A stretch of DNA of 15,962 nt from NCBI GenBank assembly GCA_031272375.1, contig JAISTY010000042.1:1-15962 (forward strand). Reading direction: 5' to 3'. This stretch comes from Opitutaceae bacterium (GTDB lineage: Bacteria; Verrucomicrobiota; Verrucomicrobiia; Opitutales; Opitutaceae). Of the stretch, positions 1 to 6,667 are shown in pieces. How positions within the stretch are numbered: the first letter of the stretch is position 1; the number at the start of each line of letters is the position of its first letter. Both the position numbers and the translations under genes were made by a program. Under the pieces are notes generated by a model that had not been told where the DNA came from, did not search any database, and saw only the letters and a list, made by a program, of their open reading frames with translations.

Positions 1-337
1 GGAGTTTGCGGAAACGGGGATGCTGGATGAGCTCAATGTCGCCGGCGGACGGCGCGAAGCGCGGGAACAGGGGCAGCCGGCTGGCGCTGATGGCTTTTAT
101 GGCGATCCAGTTGTAAAGCGTCTCCAGCGCGAGCCAGAGCAGGGCGAGCATCGCGGCGAGCAGCCAGTAGGGGCGGTCGAGGGCGTCCGAGAGGAGCTTG
201 GCGCCGCAAAGGGAGAAAACCGCCCAGCGCACCCAGCGGTTGACAATGTGGCCGATGGGCGAGGCGCGCCGCCAGACGATCTGCGTCAGGATGATGGCGC
301 CCGTGAGCGCCCCGAAAAAAAAGAGGTCGGAGGACAT
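1..337 (-). CDS. Hypothetical membrane protein, N-terminal part (cut by left edge)
   Basis: An open frame runs leftward from the ATG at 337 to the window edge, giving 112 residues with no stop. It begins MSSDLFFFGALTGAIILTQI, a hydrophobic stretch (about residues 5-20). A short basic segment follows (RRASPIGHIVNRWVRW), then a weak hydrophobic stretch (about 43-52) and a strong one (about 62-80, WLLAAMLALLWLALETLYNW). The rest (IAIKAISASRLPLFPRFAP) is more polar. This is the composition expected of an inner-membrane protein, and the codons are GC3-rich like the neighbouring genes, which supports this frame over the longer antisense and shifted frames at the same place. I do not recognise the family. 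No Shine-Dalgarno site is visible. It is divergent from pckG, so both promoters should lie in 338-594. Confidence 0.6.
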   Translation of the reverse strand, partial: MSSDLFFFGALTGAIILTQIVWRRASPIGHIVNRWVRWAVFSLCGAKLLSDALDRPYWLLAAMLALLWLALETLYNWIAIKAISASRLPLFPRFAPSAGDIELIQHPRFRKL

Positions 338-418
338 GAAAGTTCGCGCGCACACTTTGCGGTTTGCCGCCGCCGGGCAAGCCCCGGCTCTCCGCCGCGC
401 TCCGCCGCCGCGGGAGGG

Positions 419-459
419 CGACAAGCCGCCGCCGCGAAAAAAATGCCGGCGGCTTGTCG
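419..459. repeat. Perfect 13-bp inverted repeat (hairpin)
   Basis: CGACAAGCCGCCG at 419-431 is the exact reverse complement of CGGCGGCTTGTCG at 447-459. The 15-nt loop contains a run of seven A. There is no T-tract on either side, so it is not a standard intrinsic terminator. The right arm is also the first unit of the neighbouring tandem repeat, so the hairpin is made of one inverted and one direct copy of the same repeat word. Confidence 0.8.
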
Positions 460-507
460 GCCGGCAGGTTGTCCGGCGGCGGCTTGTCGCGCGGCAACTT
501 GTCCGGG
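448..507. repeat. Tandem repeat, 4 x 15 bp, with a 30-bp higher-order period
   Basis: Four abutting 15-mers are visible: GGCGGCTTGTCGGCC (448-462), GGCAGGTTGTCCGGC (463-477), GGCGGCTTGTCGCGC (478-492) and GGCAACTTGTCCGGG (493-507). Units 1 and 3 resemble each other, as do 2 and 4. The consensus GGCGGCTTGTCCGGC occurs exactly at 5026-5040 and 6125-6139, inside the repeats that flank the transposase. It therefore appears to be a dispersed genomic repeat word rather than a local slippage product. Confidence 0.8.
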
Positions 508-594
508 CGGGCGGGCGGCGGTGTTAAATCCCCCCTTGCCTTTCGCCGTGGCGGGTTTTTCCTCCCGCGCACCGAGGTTCGCCTCCTTTCCACC

Positions 595-2433
595 ATGAAC
601 ACAAACACACCGCTCAGCACCAATCCTAAACTCCTCCAGTGGGTTCAAGATGTCGCCGCCCTCACCAAGCCCGATGCCATCCACTGGGTTGACGGCTCCG
701 AGGCCGAAAACGAAGCCCTTTGCGCCAAGCTCGTCGCATCCGGCACCTTTATCAAACTCAACCAAAAGCTCTGGCCCGGTTGTTATTACGCGCGTTCGGA
801 CGCCGGCGACGTCGCCCGTGTCGAGGAGCGCACGTTCATCTGCTCGAAGTCGAAGGACGACGCCGGTCCGACCAACAATTGGGAGGATCCCGTCAAGATG
901 AAGGCCACCCTCACGGGGCTTTTCGACGGCTCCATGCGCGGGCGCACGATGTATGTGCTCGCCTACAGCATGGGTCCCATCGGCTCCCCCATCGCCGCCA
1001 ACGGCGTTGAAATCACCGACTCGCCCTACGTGGTCGTCAACATGCGCATCATGGCGCGCATCGGCACCGCGGTTTTCAAGGAGATTGACAAGGCCGAGAA
1101 GCCGTTCGTGCCCTGCCTACACTCCGTCGGCGCCCCGCTCGCGCCGGGACAAAAGGACGTTATCTGGCCGTGCAACAAGGAGAAATACATCGTGCATTTC
1201 CCCGAGACGCGCGAAATCTGGTCGTTCGGCTCCGGCTACGGCGGCAACGCGTTGCTCGGCAAAAAGTGTTTCGCCCTGCGCATCGCCTCCAACATGGCGC
1301 GCGACGAGGGCTGGATGGCCGAGCACATGCTCATCCTCGGCTTTGAAAACCCGAAGGGCGAACGCACTTACGTGACCGCCGCCTTCCCGAGCGCCTGCGG
1401 CAAAACCAACTTCGCCATGCTCATCCCGCCCGAAGGTCTCACCAAGCAGGGCTACAAGGTCTGGACCGTCGGCGACGACATCGCGTGGATCAAGCCCGTC
1501 AACGGCGAGTTGCGCGCCATCAACCCCGAGGCCGGCTTCTTCGGCGTCGCCCCCGGCACATCCGTCAAAACCAACCCGAACGCGATGGCCTCGCTCGCCA
1601 AAAACACCATCTTCACCAACGTCGCCCTCACGCCCGACACCGGCGAAGGCCACGGCGTCTGGTGGGAAGGCATGACCGACGAGCCGCCCGCGGAACTCAT
1701 TGATTGGAAAGGCAACAAATGGACGCCCTCGACCGTCGGCGCCGACGGCAAACCCGTCAAGGCCGCGCACCCGAACTCGCGCTTCACCGCGCCCGCGCGC
1801 CAGTGCCCGACCATTGACAAGGACTGGGAAAACCCCGCCGGCGTGCCCATCAGCGCGTTCATCTTCGGCGGACGCCGCCCCGACACCATGCCGCTCGTCT
1901 ATCAGGCGAAATCGTGGGAGCAGGGCGTTTATATCGCCGCCACAATGGGTTCGGAAATGACCGCCGCCGCCGCCGGCACCGTTGGCAAAGTCCGCCGCGA
2001 CCCGATGGCGATGCTGCCGTTCATCGGCTACCACGTCGGCGACTACTTCAAGCACTGGCTCAACATGGCCAAACTCGCGAAGATGCCGGCGGTGTTCCAC
2101 GTCAACTGGTTCCGCAAGGACGCCAACGGCAAGTTCATGTGGCCCGGCTTCGGCGAGAACGCCCGCGTGCTCAAGTGGATTGTCGCCCGCGCGAAGGGCT
2201 GCCCCTGCGCCAAGGCGACCGAAACCGCCCTCGGCTACGAACCCGCCTACGAGGACCTCGACTGGACCGGCGCGGACTACCCGAAGGCGAAGTTCGACGA
2301 GTTGCAGGCCGTTGACGTCGCGAAGTGGAAAGCCGAGGTCGAGGACCAGGCGATTTTCTTCGCGAAAGTCGGCGCCAAACTCCCCGCCGAACTCACCGCC
2401 CAGCGCGACGCCCTGAAAGCGCGGCTGGGGTAA
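595..2433 (+). CDS. pckG: Phosphoenolpyruvate carboxykinase (GTP)
   Basis: This cytoplasmic enzyme converts oxaloacetate and GTP to phosphoenolpyruvate, GDP and CO2, for gluconeogenesis or, in fermenting anaerobes, in the reverse CO2-fixing direction. The product is 612 residues, the usual length for the GTP class. Visible motifs are the P-loop with its reactive cysteine, [12 protein letters not shown] (C268, K270, T271), and the kinase-2/metal motif GDDIAWIK (293-300, D295). [11 protein letters not shown] (R427, R428) and [13 protein letters not shown] follow, the latter in the region that binds the guanine base. I chose ATG 595 because family similarity begins there ([20 protein letters not shown]). 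The frame stays open upstream only through the GC-rich repeats. A strong terminator lies 84 bp downstream, so the gene appears monocistronic. Confidence 0.97.
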   Translation: MNTNTPLSTNPKLLQWVQDVAALTKPDAIHWVDGSEAENEALCAKLVASGTFIKLNQKLWPGCYYARSDAGDVARVEERTFICSKSKDDAGPTNNWEDPVKMKATLTGLFDGSMRGRTMYVLAYSMGPIGSPIAANGVEITDSPYVVVNMRIMARIGTAVFKEIDKAEKPFVPCLHSVGAPLAPGQKDVIWPCNKEKYIVHFPETREIWSFGSGYGGNALLGKKCFALRIASNMARDEGWMAEHMLILGFENPKGERTYVTAAFPSACGKTNFAMLIPPEGLTKQGYKVWTVGDDIAWIKPVNGELRAINPEAGFFGVAPGTSVKTNPNAMASLAKNTIFTNVALTPDTGEGHGVWWEGMTDEPPAELIDWKGNKWTPSTVGADGKPVKAAHPNSRFTAPARQCPTIDKDWENPAGVPISAFIFGGRRPDTMPLVYQAKSWEQGVYIAATMGSEMTAAAAGTVGKVRRDPMAMLPFIGYHVGDYFKHWLNMAKLAKMPAVFHVNWFRKDANGKFMWPGFGENARVLKWIVARAKGCPCAKATETALGYEPAYEDLDWTGADYPKAKFDELQAVDVAKWKAEVEDQAIFFAKVGAKLPAELTAQRDALKARLG

Positions 2434-2479
2434 GCGCCTTGGCACCGGCACCGGCAGCCAGCGCCGCCAATCGCGGTCG

Positions 2480-2501
2480 GCGCCGGCACCGGTAGTCCGT
2501 C
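2480..2501 (+). repeat. 22-bp direct repeat, left copy, flanking the Fic gene
   Basis: The word beginning GCGCCGGCACCGG at 2480-2501 recurs at 3899-3920 with 19 of 22 positions identical; the three differences are all transitions. The two copies bracket the pckG terminator, the fic gene and its control region. A related word (GGCACCGGCACCGGCA) lies just upstream at 2441-2456. Confidence 0.65.
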
Positions 2502-2516
2502 AACCCGCCATTCTCA

Positions 2517-2546
2517 AGCGGGGGAGCCAAAACTCCCCCGCTTTTT
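2517..2546 (+). terminator. Rho-independent terminator after pckG
   Basis: A perfect 10-bp stem, AGCGGGGGAG / CTCCCCCGCT, with a 6-nt loop (CCAAAA) is followed by further T residues (T2542-T2546). The T-run is only on the right, so it acts on rightward transcription from pckG. Confidence 0.85.
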
Positions 2547-2609
2547 CGCGGTCGTTTTCGCCCTGTGCATTCAGGGTATTCCGTGCGGCGCCTTCACTTT
2601 CGTTTCGCC

Positions 2610-2645
2610 GGGACGTCCGCGTCCTTGCGCCGTCCGTGCCGTCCC
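2610..2645. repeat. Inverted repeat in the gap before fic
   Basis: GGGACG at 2610-2615 and CGTCCC at 2640-2645 pair across an interior built of cgtccg/cgtccttg/cgtccgtg words. The stretch 2547-2655 otherwise shows no gene; the frames crossing it are short and lack family resemblance. Its function is unknown. Confidence 0.35.
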
Positions 2646-2661
2646 ATGATTGGGTTCCCTC

Positions 2662-2727
2662 CAAATGAACGCTTGCTTTCATTTGCGGTTTTCGATTGAA
2701 AGAAAAACGAAGAAATCTTTCATTTGC
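2662..2727 (+). promoter_or_regulatory. Repeated CTTTCATTTGC boxes upstream of fic (candidate operator)
   Basis: CTTTCATTTGC occurs at 2676-2686 and again at 2717-2727, exactly 41 bp apart (about four helical turns). An inverted partial copy CAAATGAA lies at 2662-2669 and TGAAAG at 2697-2702. The last box ends 4 bp before the fic ATG, where a Shine-Dalgarno site would be, and none is visible. The layout suits autorepression by the winged-helix domain of the Fic protein, but that is inference. Confidence 0.5.
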
Positions 2728-2731
2728 CGCC

Positions 2732-3880
2732 ATGAAACGCGAAACAACAGGGTATTACCATCAAACCGTCCTTTTCGGGGAAACGGTTCGGGCGTTCATT
2801 CCAACCCCTTTGCCTCCAACACCTCCCCTTGAATTGGACGAGACGCTTTGCGCTCTTCTTGACAAGGCGGCTCTCGCTTTGGGGCGTCTTGATGGCATTT
2901 CCGCCGTCCTTCCCGATCCGCAGTTTTTCCTCTATTCCTATGTCCGGCAGGAGGCCGTTCTTTCCTCCCAAATCGAGGGCACGCAATCCTCGTTTTCCGA
3001 CCTCATCTGCCATGAACTCCATAACGCGCCGACGCCGCGAAATGACGACATTTCCGAAGTGTCCCGCTACGTCAACGCAATGGAATACGGCCTTGGACAA
3101 ATCAACGCCGGCAATCCGCTTTCCCTTCGCCTGTTGTGTGAGGTTCATCGCCGCCTCGTCGGGGACGGGCGCGGTGCCGACAAAGAGCCGGGGACGTTTC
3201 GCCGAAGCCAGAATTGGATAGGCGGCACGCGCCCCGGCAATGCCCTTTTTGTCCCTCCGCCGCCGGACGCTGTCATTGAGTGCGCGGGAGCGTTGGAGAA
3301 ATTCATCAACAACATCCCACCAACCATCACGCGCCCAATCATCAAGGCGGCCCTCGCGCACGTCCAGTTCGAGACCATCCACCCTTTCCTTGACGGCAAC
3401 GGGCGCCTTGGGCGTCTTCTCATTACGCTTTTGCTTTGCGCGGAAGGAATTCTGCGCCAGCCAATGTTGTATTTGTCCCTGCATTTCAAACGCCACCGTG
3501 ACGACTACTACCGTCTGCTGCAAAACGTTCGCGTTCAGGGAGAATGGGAGGAATGGCTGCGGTTTTTTCTGGAAGGTGTTGTCGAAACCGCCGAAACCGC
3601 CGCGCGAACCGCCCAAAAACTACTTCAAGTTTTTGAGAAAGACCGCGCGCTCCTTGCCGGTGCCAACAATACGGTTCGGAGAATGTTCGGGGAATTGCAA
3701 AAGCGCCCGGCAATCACCGCCGCCGCCGCCGGGAAAAAACTGGTCGTTTCCAATCCTACCGCCCGCAAGGCGATTGCCGCGCTCGAAACCCTCGGCATTT
3801 TGCGCGAGATTACAGGCGGAACCTACCGCCGTGTATATGTTTATGACGCTTATCTTGATGCTGTCAACACTCCGCAATGA
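2732..3880 (+). CDS. Fic family protein (class II, predicted AMP transferase) with C-terminal winged helix
   Basis: Fic enzymes usually transfer AMP from ATP to a hydroxyl of a target protein. This 382-residue product has the usual single-chain layout. It starts with an N-terminal Fic_N part with the inhibitory helix motif (S/T)xxxE(G/N), seen as SSQIEG with S78, E82 and G83. The catalytic Fic core carries the canonical HPFLDGNGRLGR at 217-228 (H217 base, D221, N223, R225, R228). A C-terminal winged-helix-like segment (about 315-372) completes it. All active-site residues are present, so the enzyme should be competent but held off by E82 until the helix moves, and no separate antitoxin gene is needed or seen. 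I chose ATG 2732 (MKRETTGYYHQTVLFGETVR) because the family start matches there; ATG 2696 is in frame but lies in the candidate operator. The target protein is unknown. Confidence 0.93.
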   Translation: MKRETTGYYHQTVLFGETVRAFIPTPLPPTPPLELDETLCALLDKAALALGRLDGISAVLPDPQFFLYSYVRQEAVLSSQIEGTQSSFSDLICHELHNAPTPRNDDISEVSRYVNAMEYGLGQINAGNPLSLRLLCEVHRRLVGDGRGADKEPGTFRRSQNWIGGTRPGNALFVPPPPDAVIECAGALEKFINNIPPTITRPIIKAALAHVQFETIHPFLDGNGRLGRLLITLLLCAEGILRQPMLYLSLHFKRHRDDYYRLLQNVRVQGEWEEWLRFFLEGVVETAETAARTAQKLLQVFEKDRALLAGANNTVRRMFGELQKRPAITAAAAGKKLVVSNPTARKAIAALETLGILREITGGTYRRVYVYDAYLDAVNTPQ

Positions 3881-3898
3881 CCCGCGCTATCCCGCCGT

Positions 3899-3920
3899 GC
3901 GCCGGCACCGGCAATCCGCC
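3899..3920 (+). repeat. 22-bp direct repeat, right copy, flanking the Fic gene
   Basis: This is the partner of 2480-2501 (19/22 identical). It lies 18 bp after the fic stop. Its first seven bases also pair with CCGGCGC at 3920-3926, giving a 7-bp stem. Confidence 0.65.
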
Positions 3921-3929
3921 CGGCGCCAG

Positions 3930-3960
3930 CGGCCGTTCACGGCCGAATTTGGTGCACCAA
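3930..3960. repeat. Two consecutive palindromes between fic and the GIY-YIG gene
   Basis: CGGCCGTTCACGGCCG (3930-3945) has 7-bp arms around TC. TTGGTGCACCAA (3949-3960) is a perfect 12-bp palindrome 3 bp further on. Base composition changes from GC-rich to AT-rich at about this point. The first may help terminate fic, though the following AATTT is a poor T-tract; the second could be a protein-binding site. Confidence 0.5.
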
Positions 3961-4028
3961 CCAAGAAACCACACACAACAACAATTCAATTTGCGTAGCT
4001 GAAAGCTGCTGTCCGCAGAAAACTTCCT

Positions 4029-4901
4029 ATGACCTCCCGACCGAAAAATATAAATTACTTTCTGGTGGACGGAACACCAACCGGCAGAATAAGATGCACA
4101 ATTACGAACTGGACGGGTGTCGCGTATGGAATTCCACGCAAGCAATTGAACGATTGTAAAGAGCGCGCCGAACTTTCGCAGAGTGGTGTTTATTTCCTTA
4201 TCGGTGCTTCTGATGGAGAAAACGCGGTCTATATTGGACAGGCTGGGATCAGGAAGAACGGCAATGGCGTCATAAATCGTCTGCAAGAACACAAAAAGGA
4301 TTCGGAGAAAAATTACTGGCAGGAGGCTGACGTATTCACGACGTCCAACGACTCATTTGGCCAGACGGAAATAAGCTACCTTGAAAATCGCTTTACAAAA
4401 ATGGTGCGCGAGGCCGGACGCTATCTTGTCAAAAATGACAACGAGCCGACGCATGGAAACATCACGGAGGAAAAGGAACGCAAATTAGAGGAGTTTGTTG
4501 ATTACGCCAAAATTGTGATGGGCGTTCTTGGACATAAAATGTTTGAGCCGCTTCTGCAACCGGATGATACAATCGCCCCAACCGCCGGAAGAACGCCGTC
4601 GGCCAGCATCCCGTTTTTTATCAAACAAAGTGATGCCGACGTCGAAATCCGGCAAACAAATGAGGGTTTTGTTATGCTGAAGGGAGGTCGTATAAAGAAA
4701 AGAACAAACAACAGCTGCCCCTATAATATAAAGATTGAAAGGGATAATAAAGACAACGTTGACGCTGCTGGCATCGTGCAAAAGGACATTCTTTTCACTT
4801 CACCGTCCGCTGCCGCCGCTTTTGTTCTTGGCAGTTCAGTCAACGGCACCGCCGTCTTGAGAACCGACGAAGGGAAAACGTTTAAGGAAATCGGCGCATG
4901 A
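4029..4901 (+). CDS. GIY-YIG nuclease family protein with C-terminal DUF4357-like domain
   Basis: The product is 290 residues. The GIY-YIG core shows GVYFLIG (53-59) and AVYIGQAG (66-73), with the two conserved tyrosines Y55 and Y68. It also has the catalytic arginine candidate in INRLQEH (R84) and a metal-ligand glutamate candidate in SYLENRF (E119). Conserved N137 (NDNEP) follows. The C-terminus, about 213-290 (FVMLKGGRIKKR ... FVLGSSVNGTAVLRTDEGK), resembles DUF4357, often seen attached to such nucleases. A nuclease role is therefore likely, but the substrate is unknown; proteins of this type are common in accessory and restriction-modification islands. Codon use is far more AT-rich than in surrounding genes, with AAA, ATA and AAT frequent, pointing to recent transfer. 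The start at 4029 has no clear Shine-Dalgarno site. Confidence 0.82.
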   Translation: MTSRPKNINYFLVDGTPTGRIRCTITNWTGVAYGIPRKQLNDCKERAELSQSGVYFLIGASDGENAVYIGQAGIRKNGNGVINRLQEHKKDSEKNYWQEADVFTTSNDSFGQTEISYLENRFTKMVREAGRYLVKNDNEPTHGNITEEKERKLEEFVDYAKIVMGVLGHKMFEPLLQPDDTIAPTAGRTPSASIPFFIKQSDADVEIRQTNEGFVMLKGGRIKKRTNNSCPYNIKIERDNKDNVDAAGIVQKDILFTSPSAAAAFVLGSSVNGTAVLRTDEGKTFKEIGA

Positions 4902-4935
4902 GAAATATAAGAGTAGTGGAGAATTTTGAGGTTTT

Positions 4936-5091
4936 GCCCGTGTGAACACGGGCGGCTCGACGGGAACACAAACCGCGGCGGTTGGCGCGGGGCGCGCGCG
5001 GTTTTCCATGGGTGCCGGCGGCGGCGGCGGCTTGTCCGGCTTGCATGGCTTGTGTTCCCGTTGCGCGGGCGGTGTTCACACCGCCTCTATA
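4936..5091 (+). repeat. RAYT-flanking repeat, copy 1 (156 bp, BIME-like)
   Basis: This is a direct repeat of 6041-6190. Aligned by eye, the copies differ by four substitutions and a 6-bp CGG expansion. The left end is the hairpin GCCCGTGTGAACACGGGC (4936-4953) and the right end is GGCGGTGTTCACACCGCC (5068-5085). Inside each end lies the same word in opposite orientation: ACGGGAACACAA on the left, TTGTGTTCCCGT on the right. The element is thus two REP-like units facing each other, as in a BIME. It contains the 15-mer GGCGGCTTGTCCGGC. The RAYT stop codon overlaps its last bases. Confidence 0.85.
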
Positions 5092-5992
5092 TAATCACGC
5101 CGCCCGCGATGCGGGCGCATGCGTCATTCATCGCGAGGCAGGTTTCGCGCGTGAGCGGGGCGTTGTCCGGTGTTGGCATCCCGCAGGAAAGAATGAGCAG
5201 GCGGCCTTCGGCGCAGAGGTCGAAGTAGCGGCCCTTGGGTTTGAAGAACGGCGGGAATCCGTTTGGTTTCAATAGAATAACCGCGCCGCGCTCCGCCGTC
5301 AGAACCGCCCGCGCGATTTCCTTTTCGCCGGGCGAAATGAAGGGCGACACCACCACCGCGCCCGCCGCAACCGCTTCGAGTGTTTTTTCTTTCAACGCGG
5401 TGATTTCCTCCGGCGCGGTCTTGCGTGAGACGCGGACGGCAATTTTTCCCGGATAATCAAGCAGGAACCAATTGCCATAGCCCGCCCAATTTTGACCGGA
5501 CGGCAACGCCGGGTGCGCGAGTTTTTCCACACGGCGAAACAAATCGGGATTTTTCTTTTTCAGACAATACCGGCGCGGATTGTCCATGAGATAGCGCGCC
5601 CATACCCGCAACGCGCCCGCGTTGTATAAAATGTGGTCGTGATAACCGGGTTCCCAAACATCAAGGACCGGCTCGTTGTGCTGGCGTCGCAGTTCGCTTG
5701 TTGTCAGTGATTTGAATGCCCGCACCGCCACGCCGCGCGGTTTCGCCATGCGCCGCGTGACGCGCAAAATGCCGTGGATGTGGTCGGGCATGATGACAAG
5801 TGCGCTTGTTTTTATTTCCGGAAACTTTTCCGGGATTTTATGCCAGAATCGGTGAACAATGCCGCCGTCGGCGGTGAAAACCACGCGGTCGTCGGCACAT
5901 GTTGAAAAGAATGGCCGCCGGTTTTTCGCTACGAGCGTGAGCATGTAAAACGCCGGTTCGCGGTAATCGTGAAAACGGGCGCGGTGGTTCAT
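5087..5992 (-). CDS. REP-associated tyrosine transposase (RAYT, Y1 HUH family) with extra C-terminal domain
   Basis: This 301-residue product is a single-strand DNA transposase of the IS200/REP type. Residues 1-160 form the Y1 domain: YMLTLVAKNRRPFF (16-29), the HUH motif in MPDHIHGIL (H71, H73), WEPGYHDHILYN (113-124), and the helix ARYLMDNPRR holding the probable catalytic tyrosine Y134. By position it corresponds to Y115 of the E. coli enzyme. Ordinary RAYTs end near here. This one continues for about 140 residues, with VVVSPFISPGEKEIARAV (213-230), GAVILLKPNGFPPFFKP (236-252) and a YFDLCAEGRLLIL segment, suggestive of a Rossmann/DprA-like (SLOG) fold. I chose ATG 5992 because family similarity starts at MNHRARFHDYREPAFYMLTL. 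The frame is open further upstream only through repeat DNA. The gene sits between two 150-156-bp repeats, the typical setting of a REPtron. Confidence 0.9.
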   Translation of the reverse strand: MNHRARFHDYREPAFYMLTLVAKNRRPFFSTCADDRVVFTADGGIVHRFWHKIPEKFPEIKTSALVIMPDHIHGILRVTRRMAKPRGVAVRAFKSLTTSELRRQHNEPVLDVWEPGYHDHILYNAGALRVWARYLMDNPRRYCLKKKNPDLFRRVEKLAHPALPSGQNWAGYGNWFLLDYPGKIAVRVSRKTAPEEITALKEKTLEAVAAGAVVVSPFISPGEKEIARAVLTAERGAVILLKPNGFPPFFKPKGRYFDLCAEGRLLILSCGMPTPDNAPLTRETCLAMNDACARIAGGVII

Positions 5993-6040
5993 GGCGGTGA
6001 TGCTGGCAGTGGTGGGCTTTGGGTGCAAGCACGGGATTGT

Positions 6041-6190
6041 GCCCGTGTGAACACGGGCGGCTCGACGGAAACACAAACCGCGGCGGCTGGCGCGGGGCGC
6101 GCGCGGTTTTCCATGAGTGCCGGCGGCGGCTTGTCCGGCTTGCATGGCGTGTGTTCCCGTTGCGCGGGCGGTGTTCACACCGCCTCTATA
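6041..6190 (+). repeat. RAYT-flanking repeat, copy 2 (150 bp, BIME-like)
   Basis: This is the second copy of the 4936-5091 element in the same orientation, starting 48 bp upstream of the transposase ATG. Its ends are GCCCGTGTGAACACGGGC (6041-6058) and GGCGGTGTTCACACCGCC (6167-6184). A short additional inverted word, CACGGG at 6030-6035, can pair with the first hairpin arm (CCCGTG) and so offers an alternative fold. Confidence 0.85.
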
Positions 6191-6228
6191 CTCACACGAA
6201 TCCGAGCCAAGACGAACCAATGGTTTTT

Positions 6229-6326
6229 CATCCACAGATTTCACAGATTACCATTGATTTATAATTCATCTAATATAATAGGTTTCCATCCGTGCAATCC
6301 GTTAGAATCTGTTCAATCCGTGGTTG
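6229..6326 (-). repeat. Dispersed 'CCACGGAT' repeat, copy 1
   Basis: The stretch starts with catccacagatttcacag and ends with ttcaatccgtggttgg. It is built of ATCCGTG/ATCTGTG words around an AT-rich centre. Read on the minus strand it starts AACCACGGAT and ends in words of the AATCTGTGAAATCTGTG type, like 11000-11110. No gene is present. Confidence 0.6.
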
Positions 6327-6341
6327 GTTTTGGGATTTTTT

Positions 6342-6514
6342 TCTCACACGAAGGCACGAAGTTTTTAACAGATAAGAAGAGGGATGAAGAAAGGCGTGTC
6401 TTGCCGCAGGGGCACCGCATAAGAACAAGGTCTTCGGGTTTGTTTTATCTTCTGTTCAAGAAATCGGATACTTTGCGCCCTTTGCGGAACCCTTTGTGAT
6501 CTTTGTGGTGAAAC
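6342..6514 (+). repeat. Dispersed repeat 'CACACGAAGRCACGA ... CTTTGTGGTGAA', copy A
   Basis: The element runs from tctcacacgaaggcacgaag to ctttgtgatctttgtggtg and includes AACAGATAAGAAGAGG, GGCACCGCATA and CTTCTGTTCAA words. Its reverse complement is recognisable over its full length at 11986-12169, where all these words recur in the same order with scattered substitutions and small gaps. It is a multicopy noncoding element rather than a gene; the frames across it are broken or lack similarity to anything. Confidence 0.8.
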
Positions 6515-6518
6515 GAAA

Positions 6519-6542
6519 GACAGGGGCATTTTTTGACCTGTC
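6519..6542. repeat. Small hairpin GACAGG ... CCTGTC
   Basis: GACAGG (6519-6524) pairs with CCTGTC (6537-6542) around a loop containing TTTTTT. It lies immediately after dispersed repeat A. It could be a weak terminator-like or REP-like structure. The rest of 6543-6658 shows no gene or clear promoter. Confidence 0.4.
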
Positions 6543-6667
6543 CCCAATTGTCCGCTCCATCATTCTCCGAAAGAACCATCCCGGCTTTCTTTTCCGCTTT
6601 GGGGTGGAAATCCATACCCGCTCGCAGCTCTCCCGCATGGGAGGTAAAACCCAATGTCAGGACTCCA

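Larger units (their letters stand above)
338..594. other. Intergenic region with GC-rich repeats, divergent promoters not identifiable
   Basis: This is the gap between the leftward membrane-protein gene and pckG. It is very GC-rich and is mostly taken up by a hairpin (419-459) and a 15-bp tandem repeat (448-507), annotated separately. I see no convincing -35/-10 pair for either gene and no Shine-Dalgarno site before the pckG ATG (the bases before it read gcctcctttccacc). Confidence 0.5.

Noticed and set aside
448..507. CRISPR array
   Set aside because: The units abut with no spacers and are only 15 bp long.
33..623. Leftward 196-codon frame with proline-rich DKLP/DKPP repeats
   Set aside because: It is out of frame with the membrane-like product starting at 337 and gets its length from the tandem repeat and GC-rich gap. 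Kept only as a repeat observation.
1117..2451. 444-codon open frame antisense to pckG
   Set aside because: It mirrors GC3-rich codons of a certain gene on the other strand, has Gly/Arg/Val-biased composition and no recognisable motif.
2696..2731. Earlier Fic start at 2696
   Set aside because: The added residues (MKEKRRNLSFAA) come from the repeated box region and lie outside the family's usual start.
2696..3616. 298-codon leftward frame over fic
   Set aside because: The plus strand carries the full Fic motif set; the antisense frame has no motif.
4882..5079. Small frames inside the RAYT-flanking repeats (also around 6019-6264)
   Set aside because: They arise from the repeat sequence itself in several frames and lack start signals.
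5993..6244. Upstream extension of the transposase frame to ATG 6244
   Set aside because: The extension translates the flanking repeat; family similarity starts at the ATG at 5992.
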